A stretch of DNA of 10,241 nt, taken from contig JAHBBC010000094.1 in NCBI GenBank assembly GCA_019915015.1, positions 1 through 10,241 of the forward strand, given 5' to 3'. Position 1 is the stretch's first letter; every line of letters starts with the position of its first letter. A program made the position numbers and the translations under genes. The notes under the pieces were generated by a model. That model was not told the origin of the DNA, did not search any database, and saw only the letters and a program-made list of their open reading frames with translations. The DNA comes from Auriscalpium vulgare. Its lineage: Eukaryota > Basidiomycota > Agaricomycetes > Russulales > Auriscalpiaceae. Below, piece by piece: positions 6,951 to 10,241 of this stretch.

Positions 6951-7075
6951 CATAAGTGACCCGATGTGTGACAATCGTGTGACTTTAGGTGACGCTCGCG
7001 TTGTGCGGCGTCTTCGTGTCTCACACACTCATTCCCTCGCGATACCTCCTTAATCTACACTCTCCTACTCTCTTA
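6951..7075 (+). promoter_or_regulatory. Likely 5' leader/promoter of the partner gene
   Basis: Between the terminal repeat and the ATG at 7076 the plus strand becomes strongly pyrimidine-rich (CTACACTCTCCTACTCTCTT directly before the start region). This is usual around transcription starts of fungal genes. No clear TATA box is seen. Confidence 0.4.
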
Positions 7076-7258
7076 ATGCCCCGGAAACGCGGCCGCTCGG
7101 ACTCCGACCAGCCTGAGACAGCTCCGGGCAAGAAATCCCGTGAGGAGAACATCAGCTGGGGCACAAATAAGAAGCCAAATGAGCTGCTCCTGCAGCTCAT
7201 CACGGAGCTCGAACAGCCGCAAAATCGCAAGGTTATGTTTGGTAACAAGCGTGGTGAG

Positions 7259-7308
7259 GTATGCAGGTGGCCACGCATCATCTGGCTTTGTTACTGACAT
7301 CTTTCCAG
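7259..7308 (+). other. Intron 1 of the partner gene
   Basis: Donor GTATGC, branch-like ACTGAC and acceptor TTCCAG; 50 nt, phase 0. Confidence 0.85.
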
Positions 7309-7427
7309 AAGAAAAGCGGAGAAAGTAAGGTCGCAGCGGGTCAGCGGCTTGCTCGCATCCTCTGGAAGGATGCTCCGGACTCGGATTTCGTCAGTCTGGG
7401 AGCAAAGGTGCTCGGGAAAATAAATCA

Positions 7428-7479
7428 GTATGTCCATACCCTTATTGGATGCCTCATACGTGCTCACAGGCTTGTGTAG
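7428..7479 (+). other. Intron 2 of the partner gene
   Basis: Donor GTATGT and acceptor GTGTAG; 52 nt, phase 2. The nearer CACAG at 7465-7469 would lead to an immediate stop codon, so the later TAG is the supported acceptor. Confidence 0.75.
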
Positions 7480-7664
7480 GCTACGCATCACCTATCACTC
7501 CAAGGTTCGGCGCATTAAGTGCACGGGTGGAGGTGTCCTCACTGGGAATGAGGCCATCGTCGACACAGGTGATGCCGACGATGGTCCAGATGAGTATTTG
7601 GTCTGCTACATAGGGCCAGATGGCCCATCCGAGGATACCGATGCACGCCACAAGAATATCTGGC

Positions 7665-7721
7665 GTAAGTTCATTTTGTGATCTCCGATGAGCACGCTGG
7701 AGGCTAACACATCCTGTGCAG
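7665..7721 (+). other. Intron 3 of the partner gene
   Basis: Donor GTAAGT, acceptor GTGCAG with a GCTAACAC branch-like word upstream; 57 nt, phase 1. Splicing rebuilds the reading NIWQEIEAEF. Confidence 0.85.
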
Positions 7722-8143
7722 AGGAGATCGAGGCCGAGTTCGCTGTCTTCCCCCGAATTCACGCGATCCTTGCCACCCGCCAAATGAAAACCCGATCATC
7801 ATCACGACTGGGGTTGGTCCGGACGGTCACCGCACAGTGCACTATCAGCCTCCCGACGACGCGCCACCTGTGCGGCAACCGCGCGAAGAGGACATAGACC
7901 CCGTCCTACGCGTTCACGATGGCCGGCGCCTCTCGCGCAAGACTCTTCTGCGACCGCACCCGGCCCGGGATCGCCACCGCAGACGCCACACACTCCCAAA
8001 GAGAACCGCGTGCCGCCCTCGTCGCAAGCAAGTGCGAAGAAGACTCCCGCACACCTGTCGGAAGAGAAGCTGGAGAGCTTGAAGGGTCGCTTCAAGCCCA
8101 CGTCACGCACCGGCATTCAAGACATACTGAAGGAGTCCATCGA

Positions 8144-8193
8144 GTAAGTAATACTAGTTGTTGGTAATGCACGTGGACTAATTCATGTGGCAG
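8144..8193 (+). other. Intron 4 of the partner gene
   Basis: Perfect donor GTAAGT, branch-like ACTAAT and acceptor GGCAG; 50 nt, phase 2. Without splicing the frame ends at a TAA overlapping the donor. Confidence 0.85.
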
Positions 8194-8668
8194 GCGTAGC
8201 TTTGCGGTGTCAAAGGAAGAGAACATCCGCAAAGCTGTCGACAGGCTGCGCGATGACATGAATAGTCTTCGCCAAGACGCTCGCGATCGCCACGACCGCC
8301 TCTTTCGTGAGCTGCAGATTGGCTTGTGGACGAACGATGAGTATCGCCGCAAGTCGGAAGCACTTGACGATGACCTTCAGCTGCAGCTTCAAGATCTCCG
8401 TGAAAATATATCGCGCCTTCAGAATCCTCCTCTGGTTGTCGCCGCCGCTACGCCCGCTCGTTCCATCTCACGCACGGGCTCTATGTCAACCGCTGCATCG
8501 ACGCCTTCATCTCTGCCGCGCGCATCGACACCTCCGGATGATGAGCCCGAGAGCGAGATGACAAGCCAGAGAGAAAATAGTCCTCCCTGGGATGAGAGCC
8601 AGTTGGACAGAGATCTTGGACGAGGATCATCTGTGGTTCCAGACGAGTTGGAGCGAGGCTTAGTCTGA

Positions 8669-8783
8669 TCATTTTGCTTTTGTCCTTTCTAACTGCAGCC
8701 TCTCATTTAATGCTACACAGTCCTTTCTTCTTTCTGATTATATCTCTCTTACTCTTTACAATCTCAGATTTAATCTTGTTCAT
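8669..8783. other. Convergent intergenic region of the Harbinger genes
   Basis: This 115-bp stretch lies between the two stop codons and is T-rich on the plus strand. It must hold both polyadenylation regions. A TTTAAT word occurs twice (about 8706 and 8769), but no definite poly(A) signal can be named. The spacing is so tight that the two transcripts probably overlap at their 3' ends. Confidence 0.5.
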
Positions 8784-10105
8784 TTATACAAGTCCTGCTC
8801 GTTGAGCGGCTACTATTTCTGCCACAAGGCCACGTCTCCTAGCCTCGCAATCATCATCCTCTGTGATATCATCATCTATAGGATCATCTGGCTCCCCCCT
8901 ATCGTCCTCTTCCTGAGCACGTGAGTGCCAAGTCGCAAAGCTTGTCCCACTCGCCCATCCTTCGATGTCGAGCACTGCGTTGTGCAAGATGATGCAACAT
9001 GAAATCCACCGACACGCTCGTATATGGTCCCGATTGTAACGGATATTGAGCCGTAAGCCACGAAGGGATTGCCATCGGCCCTTGAGTGCACCCATGGTGT
9101 GTTCAGAGCGAACGCGTAGGCGAGCTACGTGTTTGTCGAATAAGGCATTTGAGCGGTCTAACGACGCTGGTTTCTTGTGAACTGGGATGGTCCGCGAGCT
9201 GACAGGGTACGCAGAGTCACCCCATGCAAACTCGTCACCTCTGAAGAACCAGTCGGTATGCTTGACAGCTGCAGTATGCTCAAATGCAGATGCATCATGA
9301 GCAGAACCGGTCATGCCAAGCGAATAGTCAACGATTCGTAGATTCGACGGTGTATTGCCAATCTGTGTACAGATATGTCAGTCAGGAGCTATTAGAAGAT
9401 ATCCAGCATACCTGGACGTTGAACCCATAGTTGCACTTCCTTGTGTAGTACGCGTCACCGTCGAGGCGCGGGCGACTGTACAGGACAACAATTGTCCCGT
9501 CGTACATCACCCATCCCTCCCTCCAGGTGGATCCCGTGAAACCAAGCTGCTCATCAATCCACCTTTTCTCGACCTCTTTCTCCTCCTCTGTTAGCGGCCG
9601 TACAAACATCCCATGCAAGACATCAGCGCCTCCTGACATCTCTCCGTGTATAGCTCCACAGCGCCCTCTGAACAGCCCGCTGCACGGCTGATATCCTCGA
9701 GAGATGCGCCATTGCCATAGCGACCCATACGGTACAGGGTCACCGCTAATTGCGTTCGGATATCCTCCTGCGGGGTGTTCGAGTTGTTCTGGAATACGGG
9801 ATGACCCTCGATGAGGCCAAGGATAGTGTCGAAGACGTGGGGAGAGACACGGAGCATGTTGATAAAGCGGTGGTGATGGGCAGGATCCTGTGCATACTCC
9901 CATGCAAGCTGGAGATTGCCGGCTTTAACGACGGGAGGACGGGGTTGATGTAGCGGGAGGATAGGATGGTGTGAAGGATTGAGCTATCGCGTTGGAGCTG
10001 CTCCATCATAGCTGTGGCTGAAGATGGAGGCATGAGTGCCATCTGGATAGCCATATATGTGATGTATGCGTCGATAATCTCATCGTGGTAGGTAGCACGG
10101 GCCAT
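8784..10105 (-). pseudogene. PIF/Harbinger transposase (DDE_Tnp_4 / HARBI1-like), two exons, two frameshifts
   Basis: Exon 1 runs 10105-9412 and exon 2 runs 9362-8784; the product is about 424 aa, normal for fungal Harbinger transposases. After a variable N-terminus comes the family-typical RYINP/RPP segment and an LAWEYAQ / MLRVSP block. A helix-turn-helix region follows at about 115-157 (LAVTLYRMGRYGNGASLEDI and onward), then the DDE nuclease: MYDGT (D203), TGSAHD (D255), WGDSAYP (D281) and RSEHTMGALKGRW (E319), ending in an acidic tail. D203, one of the next two aspartates, and E319 form the probable catalytic triad, all present. The frame is lost twice by one missing base: in the C run at 9941-9944, and near 9617-9621 where the reading passes from ...CQEALMS to LHGMFVRPLTEEE. 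Adding two bases gives exons of 1275 nt, 425 codons. The ATG at 10105 is chosen because the preceding reading ends shortly upstream and the start lies about 135 bp inside the element end. Confidence 0.88.
9363..9411 (-). other. Intron of the transposase gene
   Basis: On the minus strand the donor is GTATGC, a CTGACTGAC branch-like word follows, and the acceptor is CACAG; 49 nt, phase 0. It joins NYGFNVQ to IGNTPSNLRIVDYS, restoring a typical Harbinger core. Confidence 0.9.
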
Positions 10106-10218
10106 GGCTGGTGGAAAACGAGCTGCGAAAGCGAAGGCTGGCGGCGGTGTACGCGTTCGGAGACGGCGCTTTGAGATTGACGTTCGATGACATTATGTGA
10201 ATATCGACGCCGGGGCGC
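10106..10218 (-). promoter_or_regulatory. Likely 5' leader/promoter of the transposase gene
   Basis: On the minus strand this GC-rich 113-bp stretch lies between the terminal inverted sequence and the ATG. It is short, and no TATA box or other named element is evident. Expression would have to start close to the element tip. Confidence 0.35.
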
Positions 10219-10241
10219 TCGAATCGAAAACGGTGAAAGGC
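10219..10241 (-). repeat. Harbinger right terminal inverted sequence (partial)
   Basis: The last 23 bases of the window read as the reverse complement of GCCTTTC-ACC-GTTTTCGATTCG-A. They match 6924 onward on the left, apart from the extra ACC and the final base. The outer tip lies beyond the window. Confidence 0.75.

Larger units (their letters stand above)
7076..8668 (+). pseudogene. Harbinger partner protein, SANT/Myb-like plus coiled coil (five exons, two frameshifts)
   Basis: Exons 7076-7258, 7309-7427, 7480-7664, 7722-8143 and 8194-8668 are separated by 50, 52, 57 and 50 nt introns with good fungal signals. The proposed product is about 461 aa. It has a basic N-terminus (PRKRGR, residues 2-7, a likely nuclear signal) and a SANT/Myb-like helical region at about 28-115 that ends in the LRITYHSKVRRIKCTGGGV pattern. 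An acidic segment near 125-155, a Pro/Ser-rich linker and a charged coiled coil at about 311-380 (SKEENIRKAVDRLRDD...) follow, then a Ser/Pro-rich tail. In this family such partners bind element DNA and help bring in the transposase; here that is inferred from architecture and position. Within exon 4 the frame is lost twice by one missing base: near 7778-7781, between the EIEAEFAVFPRIHAILATR and NENPIIITTG readings, and near 7925-7932. Adding two bases makes the exon sum 1386, exactly 462 codons. It converges on the transposase gene. Confidence 0.8.
6878..10241. mobile_element. PIF/Harbinger DNA transposon, two genes, right end truncated by the window
   Basis: The element holds a HARBI1-type transposase gene (minus strand) and a convergent SANT/Myb-like partner gene (plus strand), the two-gene layout that defines autonomous PIF/Harbinger elements. 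Terminal inverted sequence is visible: GCCTTTCGTTTTCGATTCG at 6924 on the left matches the reverse complement of 10219-10241 on the right, apart from three extra bases. Because the left copy of that block starts 46 bp inside the proposed tip (6878), the true right end should lie about 46 bp beyond base 10241, followed by TTA. Both genes carry frameshifts, so this copy as written is non-autonomous. Confidence 0.9.

Noticed and set aside
7802..8116. Open frames opposite or out of phase with exon 4 of the partner gene (for example 7802-8116 minus, 7919-8167 plus).
   Set aside because: They are by-products of the GC-rich exon; the plus-strand readings on either side of the frameshifts carry the coherent protein.
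1..10241. A new defence, toxin or biosynthetic system.
   Set aside because: The only recognisable proteins are a known type of transposase and its partner; everything else visible is repeat DNA.

Overview
The window looks like a repeat-rich stretch of a basidiomycete (probably Agaricomycete) nuclear genome. The evidence is the 48-52 nt spliceosomal introns with GTATG/GTAAGT donors, CTGAC/CTAAT-type branch sites and CAG/TAG acceptors, and the presence of a PIF/Harbinger DNA transposon of the type common in mushroom-forming fungi. I see no ordinary host gene that I can support.

Layout. 1-3160: non-coding, repeat-derived DNA. It contains two GC-rich arms in inverted orientation (897-1140 and 2610-2862), an A-poor stretch between them (about 1180-1800), and a short direct repeat bracketing the whole (3-60 and 3022-3073). 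3160-6480: a cluster of non-autonomous repeats. There is a diverged direct duplication (copy A 3160-3813, copy B 5328-5961), a pair of about 180-bp inverted repeats (3931-4110 and 6301-6478), a second nested inverted pair (5972-6052 and 6210-6290), and a dense scatter of the short word GGTCGGA across 4229-5881. 6479-6877: unique-looking spacer with a tRNA-like RNA polymerase III unit (A box, B box, T5) and a short palindrome. 6878 to the end of the window: a PIF/Harbinger element that runs off the right edge.

The Harbinger element carries two convergent genes whose stop codons are 115 bp apart. The plus-strand gene (7076-8668, five exons) encodes a SANT/Myb-like and coiled-coil partner protein. 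The minus-strand gene (10105-8784, two exons) encodes the DDE_Tnp_4/HARBI1-type transposase, with its N-terminal helix-turn-helix and acidic catalytic residues still in place. In this family the partner is thought to help bring the transposase to DNA and into the nucleus, so the two genes together are the mobility machinery. Each gene is interrupted by two frameshifts, and all four are single-base losses. With those bases counted back, the exons sum to exact multiples of three (about 461 and 424 aa). The copy is therefore either freshly inactivated or intact with assembly errors.

I did not find an undescribed biological system. The least explained signals are the GGTCGGA array inside the long-inverted-repeat element and the nested hairpin at its right end, which look like a structured non-autonomous transposon of a family I cannot name.
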